From Streptomyces sp. B3I8 (lineage in GTDB: Bacteria; Actinomycetota; Actinomycetes; Streptomycetales; Streptomycetaceae): a stretch of DNA of 64,000 nt. The position numbers and the translations under genes are program-made. This document shows, piece after piece, positions 43,978 through 53,139 of the stretch. The stretch's first letter is position 1, and every line of letters starts with the position of its first letter. The stretch spans positions 4,663,501-4,727,500 of the forward strand of contig NZ_JAUSYN010000002.1 of the NCBI RefSeq assembly GCF_030816915.1, written 5' to 3'. The notes under the pieces were generated by a model that did no database searches, had not been told where the DNA came from, and was given only the letters and a program-made list of their open reading frames with translations.

Positions 43978-44112
43978 GGGTGCTCTCCCTCGTTCGGCAC
44001 GGGCCATGACGAGGACAGGGAGCAACATGCCGGCGCGCGGGGTGCGCCGGGTCGCGTCCCCGGCCCACTCCACGAGGCCCGGACGTCAGGCACCCGGCCG
44101 GACGGCCGGGCG

Positions 44113-44215
44113 CGCTGCCGGCAGGTCCTCGGACTCGACCCCTACGCGCGAACGCGTGGCCACACCGTTGCGGGACAGCTCCGGATTCACACCGGATTCC
44201 CCTGCGTCGGCAGCG
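44113..44215 (-). ncRNA. Cobalamin (adenosylcobalamin) riboswitch controlling nrdAB
   Basis: Minus-strand RNA with the conserved core GAATCCGGTGTGAATCCGG, the following CTGTCCCGCAACGGT, and a 3' B12-box-like GAGTCCGAGGACCTGCC. P1 closes between 44208-44215 and 44113-44120 (8 bp). A hairpin at 44093-44110, just 3' of the aptamer, is a candidate expression platform. It fits the known control of class I reductase by B12, which favours the B12-dependent class II enzyme when cofactor is present. Confidence 0.95.
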
Positions 44216-44222
44216 CTGCTGA

Positions 44223-44270
44223 GCATACATGTTGTGCCGGAGGGGTGGGGGAGGGCCCAGATGTTGTGTC
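44223..44270. promoter_or_regulatory. Paired NrdR-like boxes upstream of nrdA
   Basis: Two 16-bp elements, 44223-44238 and 44255-44270, share ATGTTGTG (44229 and 44261), exactly 32 bp apart, close to three helical turns. Spacing and sequence resemble the twin NrdR boxes before nrd operons. They lie just upstream of the riboswitch, where the promoter should be. Confidence 0.7.
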
Positions 44271-44316
44271 GGGCGTGCTGCCGACCGAAGCCGACTCCCT
44301 CAGGCGGCCCGCGTGC

Positions 44317-44355
44317 GAAGGCCGTGGCCGCCCCTTACGGGCGGCCACGGCCTTC
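44317..44355. terminator. Terminator after the symporter gene
   Basis: Perfect 17-bp stem, 44317-44333 with 44339-44355, loop CTTAC. It lies 18 bp beyond the minus-strand symporter stop and insulates nrdA from upstream transcription. Confidence 0.9.
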
Positions 44356-44373
44356 AGCGACGTGTTCGGCGGA

Positions 44374-45984
44374 CTAGTGCGACGTCCCCGCCGTCGCCGG
44401 CGGCAGCTCCGGCTCGACGCCGGGGGCGCCGACGTCCACCGTGTAGTCGTCCGCCGTCGTCTCGTCGACGCCCTCCGGCGCCTTCACCGCCCGCAGGACG
44501 AACGTCAGCACCACCGTCACCACCGCGTTCAGCACGAACGCGGTGAGACCGATGTAGCCGATCTGCCCGATGCCGGGGATGTCGTCCGAGGACCCGCCGA
44601 AGTGCGCCTGCGTCGGCGAGGCCACCCCGTACGCGGCCAACGTGCCGTACACCATGCCGACCGCCCAGCCCGCCAGCAGCGCCCACCGGTGGAACCAGCG
44701 GGTGAACAGGCCGCCCACCAGCGCCGGGAACGTCTGCAGGATCCAGATGCCGCCGAGGAGCTGGAAGTTGATCGCCACCGTCTTGTCCATCGTCAGGACG
44801 AAGACGAGCGCGCCCACCTTCACCAGCAGCGAGACGAGCTTGGAGACCTGGGCCTCCTGCTTCGGCGTCGCGTCCGGCTTGATGAAGTCCCTGTAGATGT
44901 TGCGGGTGAAGAGGTTCGCCGCCGCGATCGACATGATCGCCGCGGGGACGAGCGCGCCGATCCCGATGGCCGCGAAGGCCACGCCCGCGAACCAGTCCGG
45001 GAACATGTTCTCGAAGAGCTGCGGAATGGCCAGCTGGCCGTTCTTCACGGTGATCCCGTCCGCGATCGCCATGAAGCCCAGCAGCGCCAGCAGACCCAGC
45101 ATCAGCGAGTACAGCGGCAGGATCGTGGTGTTGCGCCGGATCACCTCACGGCTGCGCGAGGACAGCGTCGCCGTGATCGAGTGCGGGTACATGAACAGCG
45201 CCAGCGCCGAGCCGAGCGCGAGCGTGGCGTACGTCCACTGGCCGCCCGCGGCCGGGATCACGCCGCCCGCGCCGGCCTTGGCGAACTTCTCGCTCGCCGA
45301 GGCGAAGATGTCGTCGAAGCCGCCGAGCTTGATCGGGATGTAGATGATCGCGACCGCGATGACGATGTAGATGAGCGCGTCCTTGACGAACGCGATCAGC
45401 GCGGGGGCACGCAGTCCGGAGGAGTACGTGTACGCGGCCAGGACGCCGAAGGCGATCAGCAGCGGCAGGTCCTTCACGAACCAGTTGGTGTTCTCGCCGC
45501 CGCCCACGCCCATCACGTCGAGCACCGCCTGGATGCCGACGAGCTGGAGCGCGATGTACGGCATCGTCGCCAGGATGCCGGTCACGGCCACCGCGAGCGA
45601 GAGCCCCTTGGAGCCGAACCGCCCGCGCACGAAGTCGGACGTGGTGACGTACCCGTGCCGGTGGCTGACGGACCACAGCCGCGGCAGGAACGTGAAGACC
45701 AGCGGGTACACCAGGATCGTGTACGGCACGGCGAAGAACCCGGAGGCGCCGGCCGCGTAGATCGCGGCGGGCACGGCCACGAAGGTGTACGCCGTGTAGA
45801 GGTCGCCGCCCAGCAGGAACCAGGTGACCCAGGTGCCGAACGACCGCCCGCCCAGGCCCCATTCGTCGAGGCTGTGCTCGTTCTCGGCCTTGCGCCAGCG
45901 GGCCGCGAGGAACCCGATGACGGTGACCGCGAGGAAGAAGAAGATGAAGACGCCGAGTGCGACGCCGTTCACACCGTCGTTCAT
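44374..45984 (-). CDS. Sodium:solute symporter (SSS family)
   Basis: A 536-residue membrane transporter with about 13 hydrophobic segments. SSS family marks include GLGGRSFGTWVTWFLLGGDLYTAYTF near the N-terminus, FLPRLW, and GIGALVPAAIMSIAAANLFTRN. Related actinobacterial proteins of this type with a DUF3311 partner (MctC/ActP-like) take up monocarboxylates such as acetate or pyruvate; the substrate here is inferred. The C-terminal 50 residues are hydrophilic. The ATG overlaps the stop of the DUF3311 gene as ATGA. Confidence 0.88.
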   Translation of the reverse strand: MNDGVNGVALGVFIFFFLAVTVIGFLAARWRKAENEHSLDEWGLGGRSFGTWVTWFLLGGDLYTAYTFVAVPAAIYAAGASGFFAVPYTILVYPLVFTFLPRLWSVSHRHGYVTTSDFVRGRFGSKGLSLAVAVTGILATMPYIALQLVGIQAVLDVMGVGGGENTNWFVKDLPLLIAFGVLAAYTYSSGLRAPALIAFVKDALIYIVIAVAIIYIPIKLGGFDDIFASASEKFAKAGAGGVIPAAGGQWTYATLALGSALALFMYPHSITATLSSRSREVIRRNTTILPLYSLMLGLLALLGFMAIADGITVKNGQLAIPQLFENMFPDWFAGVAFAAIGIGALVPAAIMSIAAANLFTRNIYRDFIKPDATPKQEAQVSKLVSLLVKVGALVFVLTMDKTVAINFQLLGGIWILQTFPALVGGLFTRWFHRWALLAGWAVGMVYGTLAAYGVASPTQAHFGGSSDDIPGIGQIGYIGLTAFVLNAVVTVVLTFVLRAVKAPEGVDETTADDYTVDVGAPGVEPELPPATAGTSH

Positions 45985-46292
45985 TCCGCCGCACCTCCCT
46001 TCGAGGAGCCGGAGGGACCGGAGGAGGCCGCGGACGCCGCGGACGCGTCACGGGAGGCCCGGCCGCGCTGGTCGAACTGCCACAGCTTGTAGGCGGTCAC
46101 CGTCAGCACGGTGGAGATCAGCACCCACAGCATCTGGTACCAGTAGAAGAACGGGAGGCCGATGAACGCCGGGTCGGTCCTGTCGTACGAACCGACCCAC
46201 AGCATCGCCACGAAGGGCGCGACGAGGCAGAGGCCGATGACCACCCGCAAGGGTGTCACCACCCCTCTGCCGACTTCTGGGGCATCTGACAT
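45981..46292 (-). CDS. DUF3311 small membrane protein, symporter partner
   Basis: A 103-residue protein with two hydrophobic segments (VVIGLCLVAPFVAMLWV and YQMLWVLISTVLTVTAY) and the family motif GLPFFYWYQ. DUF3311 proteins are encoded immediately before SSS symporters and are thought to be their accessory subunits. The ATG at 46292 follows GGGGACGGAG; a longer frame to 46319 exists. The stop overlaps the symporter start. The Ser/Ala-rich C-terminal 25 residues look disordered. The 289 bases upstream to dasR hold GC-rich repeats of CCGGCCG but no gene. Confidence 0.88.
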   Translation of the reverse strand: MSDAPEVGRGVVTPLRVVIGLCLVAPFVAMLWVGSYDRTDPAFIGLPFFYWYQMLWVLISTVLTVTAYKLWQFDQRGRASRDASAASAASSGPSGSSKGGAAE

Positions 46293-46580
46293 GTGCGGCT
46301 CCGTCCCCTCGCTGGTCAACCGGGCAATGCGCGAGGAAATCTAGGTCACCGTGTCCAGGCAACGGAACCCTTGTCCGCATAACGGTTGGGGATGGCAACG
46401 AAAAGGGGACGGATGGTGACGGTGGGTGACGGTTGTTCGTACGTCGACCCACCGGCCGCTCGGGCGTTCACTCCGCGGGCCGCTGCGGGGCGTCCGGTCC
46501 ACCGGCCGCCGCGATGCCCGTCCACCGACGTGCGGTCCAAGGGGCCGGTCCGGCATGCGGCCCGCCGGCCGGTCCGGCGC

Positions 46581-47393
<813 letters not shown>

Positions 47394-47502
47394 TCACGGC
47401 TCACATCGTGGCACGGCTTCGCGCGGGTGACTCCGCACGTTCCGTATGGGGATCCCGCGCACGCGTGCCGGGGACCTCCTCTGTATACCGCCACCGGCAC
47501 AG

Positions 47503-47518
47503 GGTGGTCTAGTCCACC
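47503..47518. promoter_or_regulatory. DasR operator (dre) nearest dasR
   Basis: Core TGGTCTAGTCCA (47505-47516) in a near-perfect 16-bp palindrome, 158 bp upstream of the dasR start. Confidence 0.88.
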
Positions 47519-47675
47519 GTCCGCACTGTGGTCCGCCCTGGGGCCCGCCCAGTGGTACACCCGCCGGCACCGCTGCCGACCTGGTCTTTTCGCATCCTTC
47601 CTACGTAAAGGTTCTTGCATATGTAGGTCCCGTAACGGACGCCTCGCGCGGGCTCCCACGCCCTTGACACTCCTA

Positions 47676-47689
47676 TTGGTCCGGGCCAA
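47676..47689. promoter_or_regulatory. Weaker DasR operator overlapping the dasA promoter
   Basis: TTGGTCCGGGCCAA is a perfect 14-bp palindrome but with CCGG in place of CTAG/CTAC at the centre. TTGACA (47664-47669) lies directly upstream, so a bound repressor would cover the promoter. Confidence 0.6.
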
Positions 47690-47698
47690 GCTCCCCCT

Positions 47699-47714
47699 AC
47701 TGGTCTACACCACT
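47699..47714. promoter_or_regulatory. DasR operator (dre) before dasA
   Basis: ACTGGTCTACACCACT differs from the ideal ACTGGTCTAGACCACT at one base. It lies about 120 bp upstream of dasA and 10 bp after the previous element. Confidence 0.92.
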
Positions 47715-47833
47715 GGATCAGTTCCAGTCCCGGCCCCACGGGCAACGCACGTACGCGGCACTTCGCCTGAGCGCACTCGTCGCGGCACGCCGAGGGGAAC
47801 AGGGGGGTTCGTGGCATCCCTGAGGAGGATGGC

Positions 47834-49114
47834 GTGAAGCGCAAGCTGACAGCCGCGATCGGTATCGCGGGCATGATGATCTCCATCGCGGCGTGCGGGG
47901 GCAATGACGACGGGGACTCGGCCGGGGGCACGGACGCCAAGGAGCTGACCGTCTGGCTCACGGTGGACGCGCAGAACAACTGGCCGGCACTGGTCAAGGC
48001 CGCCGACAAGGCGGTGCAGAAGAAGCACCCCGGCATCAAGATCAAGCACGAGTACTACGGCTGGCCCGACAAGAACACCAAGCTCGACGCCGTCCTCGCC
48101 ACCGACAAGGCGCCGGACGTGGTCGAGATGGGCAACACCGAGATGCTCGGCTACATGGTCAAGGGCGCCTTCGCCCCCGTCGACACGGCGAAGTTCGACA
48201 ACGCCGACGCCTGGCTGGACGGCCTGAAGGCCTCCGTCACCTATGACGGCAAGACCTACGGCGTGCCGTACTACGCCGGCGGCCGCGTCGCCAACTGGCG
48301 CAAGGACGTCGCCGCGTCGGTCGGCGTGAAGACGCCCCCCAAGACGTACAAGGAGCTGACCGCCGCCCTCGACAAGGTCCAGAAGAAGGAGGGCTCGAAG
48401 TTCAGCGCCTGGTACCAGCCCACCCGTGACTGGTACGCGGCCATGTCCTTCGTCTACGACGCCGGCGGCTCCATCGCCACGGACGACGGCGGCACCTGGA
48501 AGGCCAACCTCTCCTCGCCCGAGTCCCTCAAGGGCCTGGGCGAGTTCAAGAACGTCGTCGACAAGTACATGCACGGCGACAAGACCAAGGACGAGTCCGA
48601 CCGTTACATCGTGTACGGCCAGGGCAAGTCGGCGATGATCTTCGGCGCGGCGTGGGAGGGCGCGACCTCGGCCGACCCGAAGAACGACAAGACCGGCAAG
48701 CTCAAGGACAACCTGGAGAACTTCGTGATGCCGGGTCCGTCCGGCAAGAACATGCCCGTCTTCCTGGGCGGTTCGGACCTCGCGATCCCGGTCAAGTCCA
48801 AGGCGCAGGGCGTCGCCGCCGAGTGGATCAACGCGTTCACCGGCAAGGAGGGCCAGAAGGGCCTGATCGCCAAGGGCAACCTGCCCAACAACAAGACCGA
48901 CCTCGCGACCCTGAAGAGCGACCCGGCCACCGCGGTCCCGGCCACCGCGGCCGAGTCCAACTGGTTCGTACCGATGGCGCCCGGCTGGGGCCAGGTCGAG
49001 AAGGCGCAGGTGCTGCAGACGATGCTGCAGAACATCGGCACCGGCAAGAAGTCCGTCGAGGCCGCCGCCAAGGACGCGGACACCGCGATCGACAAGGTCA
49101 TCAACACCAAGTAG
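47834..49114 (+). CDS. dasA: Chitobiose-binding lipoprotein DasA
   Basis: A 426-residue extracellular solute-binding protein (family 1). A lipoprotein signal peptide has lipobox SIAAC with Cys21 as the lipidation site. Mature-domain features include DKAPDVVEMGNTEML and GGSDLAIPVKSKAQG, typical of sugar binders. In S. coelicolor DasA binds N,N'-diacetylchitobiose, the product of chitin breakdown. The GTG at 47834 follows GAGGAGG. It is the first gene of dasABC, under the DasR operators. A 339-bp gap with hairpins separates it from dasB, probably making more DasA than permease. Confidence 0.95.
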   Translation: MKRKLTAAIGIAGMMISIAACGGNDDGDSAGGTDAKELTVWLTVDAQNNWPALVKAADKAVQKKHPGIKIKHEYYGWPDKNTKLDAVLATDKAPDVVEMGNTEMLGYMVKGAFAPVDTAKFDNADAWLDGLKASVTYDGKTYGVPYYAGGRVANWRKDVAASVGVKTPPKTYKELTAALDKVQKKEGSKFSAWYQPTRDWYAAMSFVYDAGGSIATDDGGTWKANLSSPESLKGLGEFKNVVDKYMHGDKTKDESDRYIVYGQGKSAMIFGAAWEGATSADPKNDKTGKLKDNLENFVMPGPSGKNMPVFLGGSDLAIPVKSKAQGVAAEWINAFTGKEGQKGLIAKGNLPNNKTDLATLKSDPATAVPATAAESNWFVPMAPGWGQVEKAQVLQTMLQNIGTGKKSVEAAAKDADTAIDKVINTK

Positions 49115-49121
49115 CCCGGTA

Positions 49122-49237
49122 CGGGGCCCTGTCGCCGCCGACGGGGCCCCGGCGCCGTCGTGCTTCCGGCGGGGCCGTCGGTGCGGTGCCGGGAGACTTC
49201 GGGGGACGGCCGTACGGCACGGGGGTCCGTACGGCCG
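49122..49237 (+). other. dasA-dasB intergenic hairpins
   Basis: The 339-bp gap holds no gene. A 12-bp stem (49123-49134 with 49139-49150, one G-T pair) comes 8 bp after the dasA stop, and a second 11-bp stem (49207-49217 with 49227-49237) follows. GTACG motifs recur up to 49440. The hairpins could protect dasA mRNA or partly terminate transcription before dasB. Confidence 0.65.
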
Positions 49238-49453
49238 CGGCGCGCGGCGCGGGCGGGAGCTCTCGCCCGCGCGCCGCACACCGGCTCCCGCCCGCACCTC
49301 CGGACCCCGGGCCCGTCCGCCGGTGCAAGAACGCGCGTACGACCCGTACGGGGGCGTACGTCCTGCACGACCGCGTACGCCCCCGTACACCTCGCACAAC
49401 CGCGTAGGACGCGTACGACCCGTACGACCTGAGGGACCGCTGAGGAGCGCGCG

Positions 49454-50446
49454 ATGAGTGCCGCCAACACCACCACCCCCGCCAAGGTGCCGCCCCCGAG
49501 GCAGGCGCCGCCCCCACCACCGGACGTACCGGGCCGATCCCGCAAGCCGCGCGCCGCGGGCGGGGCCGCGGTGCCCTGGGGCCTGCTGGCACCCTGCCTG
49601 CTGGTCCTCGTCGTCGTCCTCGGCTATCCCCTGGTCCGCCTGGTCACGCTCTCCTTCCAGAAGTTCGGCCAGTCGCAGCTCTGGGGCTTCCAGCCGGCCG
49701 AGAACGTCGGCTTCGACAACTTCGCCACCGTGCTGGGGGACGACGAGTTCTGGGCGGTCGTCGTCCGCACCATCGTCTTCGCGGCCGGCAGCGTGATCTT
49801 CACGATGGTCGTCGGCATGCTGATCGCCCTGCTGCTCCAGCGGGTGTCCGGCTGGGTGAAGACGCTGGTCAACATCGCCCTGGTGGCGAGCTGGGGCATG
49901 CCCGTCATCGTGGCCACCACCGTCTTCAAGTGGCTGTTCGACTCCGACTACGGCGTCTTCAACGCCCTGCTCAGCAAGCTCCCCGGCGTCGATCTGATCG
50001 GCCACAACTGGTTCGCCAGCGGACCGCAGGGCCTCGCCGTCATCATGCTGCTCGTGGTGTGGGGCGCGGTGCCGTTCGTCGTCATCACCCTCGGCGCCGG
50101 ACTCACCCAGGTGCCCAAGGAGATGGAGGAGGCGGCACGGCTGGACGGCGCCGGCGCGTGGGGCGTCTTCCGCTACGTCACGCTGCCGATCCTCAAGCCG
50201 ATCATCGTGATGCTGACGACCCTCTCCGTCATCTGGGACATGGGCGTCTTCCCGCAGGTGTTCGTCATGCGCAACGGGCACCCCGAGGCCGAGTTCCAGG
50301 TCCTCACCACCTACTCCTACGACAAGGCGTTCGTGGTCAACGACTACGGCCAGGGCTCCGCCATCGCCCTGGTCACCGTGGTGCTGCTGCTCGGCGTCGT
50401 CGCCGTCTACATGCGCCAGATGCTGAAGATCGGAGAGGTCGAATGA
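49454..50446 (+). CDS. dasB: Chitobiose ABC transporter permease DasB
   Basis: A 330-residue membrane permease with six hydrophobic segments. The ATPase-contact EAA loop is EMEEAARLDGAGAWGVFRYVTLP. A Pro-rich 35-residue N-terminal tail (PPPRQAPPPPPDVPG) precedes the first helix. It pairs with DasC as a heterodimer; the operon has no ATPase gene, and in Streptomyces the shared MsiK ATPase serves such sugar transporters. The ATG at 49454 is preceded by TGAGGAGCG. Its stop overlaps dasC. Confidence 0.94.
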   Translation: MSAANTTTPAKVPPPRQAPPPPPDVPGRSRKPRAAGGAAVPWGLLAPCLLVLVVVLGYPLVRLVTLSFQKFGQSQLWGFQPAENVGFDNFATVLGDDEFWAVVVRTIVFAAGSVIFTMVVGMLIALLLQRVSGWVKTLVNIALVASWGMPVIVATTVFKWLFDSDYGVFNALLSKLPGVDLIGHNWFASGPQGLAVIMLLVVWGAVPFVVITLGAGLTQVPKEMEEAARLDGAGAWGVFRYVTLPILKPIIVMLTTLSVIWDMGVFPQVFVMRNGHPEAEFQVLTTYSYDKAFVVNDYGQGSAIALVTVVLLLGVVAVYMRQMLKIGEVE

Positions 50447-51342
50447 GCGCGACCGCCGTGCCGTCGAAGGCCGCCGAACGGCCCGCCACCCGTCCCGCCG
50501 CCCGCCCCGCCGGGTCCCGTCGCAAGCGGCGCACCAGGGCCGGCTGGAACGTCCTGGGACTGCTGGTCTTCGTCGTCGTGGGCTTCCCCGTCTACTGGAT
50601 GCTCAACACGGCGGTGAAACCCGCCAAGGACGCCATCGACCCCGACCCCAGCCTGCTGCCGACCGGGCTGACCCTGTCCAACTTCCGCCGGGCGCTGGAC
50701 ATCGCCGACTTCTGGGGACCGGTCGGCCGCAGTCTCGTCGTGTCCCTGTCCGTGGTGCTCATCGGCATCGCCGTCGGCATGCTCGCCGCGCTCGCCATCT
50801 CCCGGTTCGCCTTCCGCGGCCGCAAGGTGGTCATCGTCGCGATCCTGGCGGTCCAGATGATCCCGCTGGTCGCCATGATCATCCCGGTCTTCCTGCTCCT
50901 CAACGACCTGGGCCAGTACGACAAGCTGTCCGGTCTGATCCTCACGTATCTGACCTTCATCCTCCCGTTCACGGTCTGGACCCTGCGCGGCTTCATCGTC
51001 AACATCCCGCGCGAACTGGAGGAGGCGGCCATGGTCGACGGCTGCTCCCGCACCGGCGCCTTCGTCCGTGTGGTCTTCCCGCTGCTCGCGCCCGGACTGG
51101 TCGCCACCTCCGTGTACGGGTTCATCCAGGCGTGGAACGAGTACCTCTACGCCCTGATGCTGATGAGCCAGCAGAAGCAGACCGCGACCGTCTGGCTCGC
51201 CAACTTCACCACCAAGCACGGCACCGAATACGCCCCCATGATGGCCGGAGCCACGATGATGGCCATTCCGATCGTCGTGCTCTTCCTCCTCGTCCAGCGA
51301 AAGATGGCCGCGGGTCTCACCGCGGGCGCCGTGAAGGGATAA
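50443..51342 (+). CDS. dasC: Chitobiose ABC transporter permease DasC
   Basis: A 299-residue second permease, with EAA loop ELEEAAMVDGCSRTGAFVRVVFP and six hydrophobic segments starting with VLGLLVFVVVGFPVYWML. The N-terminal 35 residues are Ala/Pro/Arg-rich. The ATG at 50443 overlaps the dasB stop, so the permeases are co-translated. Ten bases separate it from the GH3 gene, which is therefore part of the same operon. Confidence 0.94.
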   Translation: MSATAVPSKAAERPATRPAARPAGSRRKRRTRAGWNVLGLLVFVVVGFPVYWMLNTAVKPAKDAIDPDPSLLPTGLTLSNFRRALDIADFWGPVGRSLVVSLSVVLIGIAVGMLAALAISRFAFRGRKVVIVAILAVQMIPLVAMIIPVFLLLNDLGQYDKLSGLILTYLTFILPFTVWTLRGFIVNIPRELEEAAMVDGCSRTGAFVRVVFPLLAPGLVATSVYGFIQAWNEYLYALMLMSQQKQTATVWLANFTTKHGTEYAPMMAGATMMAIPIVVLFLLVQRKMAAGLTAGAVKG

Positions 51343-51351
51343 CGCCACCCG

Positions 51352-52857
51352 ATGACGACTTTCGCCAGCGGCACCGACACTCTCACGCGCGACGCCCTCA
51401 CGGTCCTGCAGCCCGGCTTCACCGGGACGACCGCCCCCGACTGGCTGCTGCGCCGGCTCGGCGAGGGGCTCGCCTCGGTCGGTCTCTTCGGCCGCAACAT
51501 CGCCTCCCCGGAACAACTGGCAGCCCTCACCGCGCAACTGCGCGCCGAACGCGACGACGTCCTCGTCGCGATCGACGAGGAGGGCGGCGACGTCACCCGC
51601 CTGGAGGTCCGCACCGGCTCCTCCTTCCCCGGCAACCACGCCCTCGGCGCCGTCGACGACGTCGAACTGACGACCGAGGTGGCGCGCGAACTCGGCCGCC
51701 GCCTGACCGCCTGCGGCGTCAACCTCAACTGGGCGCCCTCCGCGGACGTCAACTCCAACCCCGCCAACCCCGTCATCGGCGTCCGCTCCTTCGGCGCCGA
51801 CCCGGACCTGGTGGCCCGGCACACCGCCGCGTACGTCACCGGGCTGCAGTCCGCCGGGGTCGCCGCCTGCACCAAGCACTTCCCCGGGCACGGCGACACC
51901 GCGGTCGACTCCCACCTCGCGCTGCCGCGCATCGACGCGGACGCGGCAGTCCTGCGCGCCCGTGAACTCGCCCCGTTCCGGGCCGCGATCGGCGCCGGCA
52001 CGAAGGCCGTGATGAGCGCCCACATCCTGGTCCCGGCCCTGGACGCGCAGCGCCCGGCGACCCTCTCCGACGGCATCCTGACCGGCCTGCTGCGCGAGGA
52101 GCTCGGCTACCAGGGCCTGATCGTCACCGACGGCATGGAGATGCGGGCGATCGCCGCCACGTACGGCATCGAACGGGGCAGCGCCCTCGCCATCGCGGCC
52201 GGCGCGGACGCCATCTGCGTGGGCGGAGGGCTCGCCGACGACGAGACGGTACGGCGGCTGCGGGACGCCCTGGTGGACGCGGTGCGCACCGGCACGCTGG
52301 CCGAGTCCCGGCTGGCGGACGCGGCGCGCAGGGTGCGGGAGCTGGCGGGGTGGACGGCGGGTGCCGCGGCCGGCGCCGTCGGGGAGGGCTCCGGTTCCGG
52401 GGCCGGCCCGGACATCGGCCTGGTCGCCGCCCGGCGCGCGGTCACCGTCACCCGGTCGCCCGACTTCGTCCCGCTGACCGAGGCCCCGTACGTCGCCGCG
52501 TTCACGCCGGTCGCCAACATCGCGGTGGGCGACGAGACGCCGTGGGGTGTCGCGGCGGAGCTGGCCCGGCTGCTGCCGGGCACCGGGACCGGGGCGTTCA
52601 CGGGGGAGACGGCGGGAGCGGAGGCGCTTTCGGCGGCCGGCGGGCGGCGCGTGGTCGCGGTGGTCCGCGACGAGCACCGGTACCCGTGGATGGGGGAGGC
52701 GGTGCGGGTGCTGCTGGCGGCGCGTCCGGACACGGTGGTCGTGGAGATGGGAGTTCCCCAGGCCGCCGCGCGGGCCACGCTGCACGTGGCGACGCATGGC
52801 GCGGCGAGGGTCTGCGGCATCGCGGCGGCGGAAGCGGTCACGGCCCCGCCGGCCTGA
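51352..52857 (+). CDS. Glycoside hydrolase family 3 beta-N-acetylglucosaminidase
   Basis: A 501-residue intracellular GH3 enzyme. The NagZ-type catalytic signature KHFPGHGDT with its general-acid histidine is present, as is substrate motif DEEGGDVTRL. The nucleophile aspartate is probably in GLIVTDGMEM. No signal peptide is visible. After the TIM barrel it has about 150 further residues (ending ARVCGIAAAEAV) resembling the GH3 C-terminal domain. Placed right after dasABC, it probably splits imported chitobiose into GlcNAc. A cell-wall recycling role as in classical NagZ is the alternative. Confidence 0.9.
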   Translation: MTTFASGTDTLTRDALTVLQPGFTGTTAPDWLLRRLGEGLASVGLFGRNIASPEQLAALTAQLRAERDDVLVAIDEEGGDVTRLEVRTGSSFPGNHALGAVDDVELTTEVARELGRRLTACGVNLNWAPSADVNSNPANPVIGVRSFGADPDLVARHTAAYVTGLQSAGVAACTKHFPGHGDTAVDSHLALPRIDADAAVLRARELAPFRAAIGAGTKAVMSAHILVPALDAQRPATLSDGILTGLLREELGYQGLIVTDGMEMRAIAATYGIERGSALAIAAGADAICVGGGLADDETVRRLRDALVDAVRTGTLAESRLADAARRVRELAGWTAGAAAGAVGEGSGSGAGPDIGLVAARRAVTVTRSPDFVPLTEAPYVAAFTPVANIAVGDETPWGVAAELARLLPGTGTGAFTGETAGAEALSAAGGRRVVAVVRDEHRYPWMGEAVRVLLAARPDTVVVEMGVPQAAARATLHVATHGAARVCGIAAAEAVTAPPA

Positions 52858-52937
52858 GGAGGGGGGCGGCACCCGGGGCTTCCTCCGCCCCCGAACCCCT
52901 GGGGGGTGTCGCCGACCGCGACTCGGTGGGGGTACGC

Positions 52938-53009
52938 CGCGCAGTTCCCCGCACCCTGGAAGAAGGGGGGCGCCGCCCCATGCTTTTCAGGGGCGCGGGG
53001 AACCGCGCG
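52938..53009. repeat. Dispersed Streptomyces inverted repeat
   Basis: Imperfect inverted arms of about 21 bp (52938-52958 and 52988-53009, with GTTCCCCGC against GCGGGGAAC) and a 29-bp loop. The GGGGCGCGGGGAACCGCGCGAC stretch and the flanking GGGGCGGAGCCCC motif are, as I recall, common in Streptomyces intergenic DNA. It fills most of the 282-bp gap before nagB. Confidence 0.65.
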
Positions 53010-53139
53010 ACAAGCCACGACGCACCCGCACCCGCCCACGCACCCCAACTCCCCCCGGGGTCCACGGGGCGGAGCCCCTCGAAGGGGACGGGACGGGTAG
53101 GGGCGGCGGGGGCGAAAGGCCTTCCGGGCGCCCGGCGGT

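Noticed and set aside
42904..46092. Long plus-strand frame across nrdA and the symporter
   Set aside because: It covers two well-supported genes plus the riboswitch in antisense, and its protein is low complexity.
52938..53009. CRISPR or insertion-sequence end suggested by inverted arms
   Set aside because: There is only one inverted pair, no spacer array or transposase; it matches a common Streptomyces intergenic repeat.
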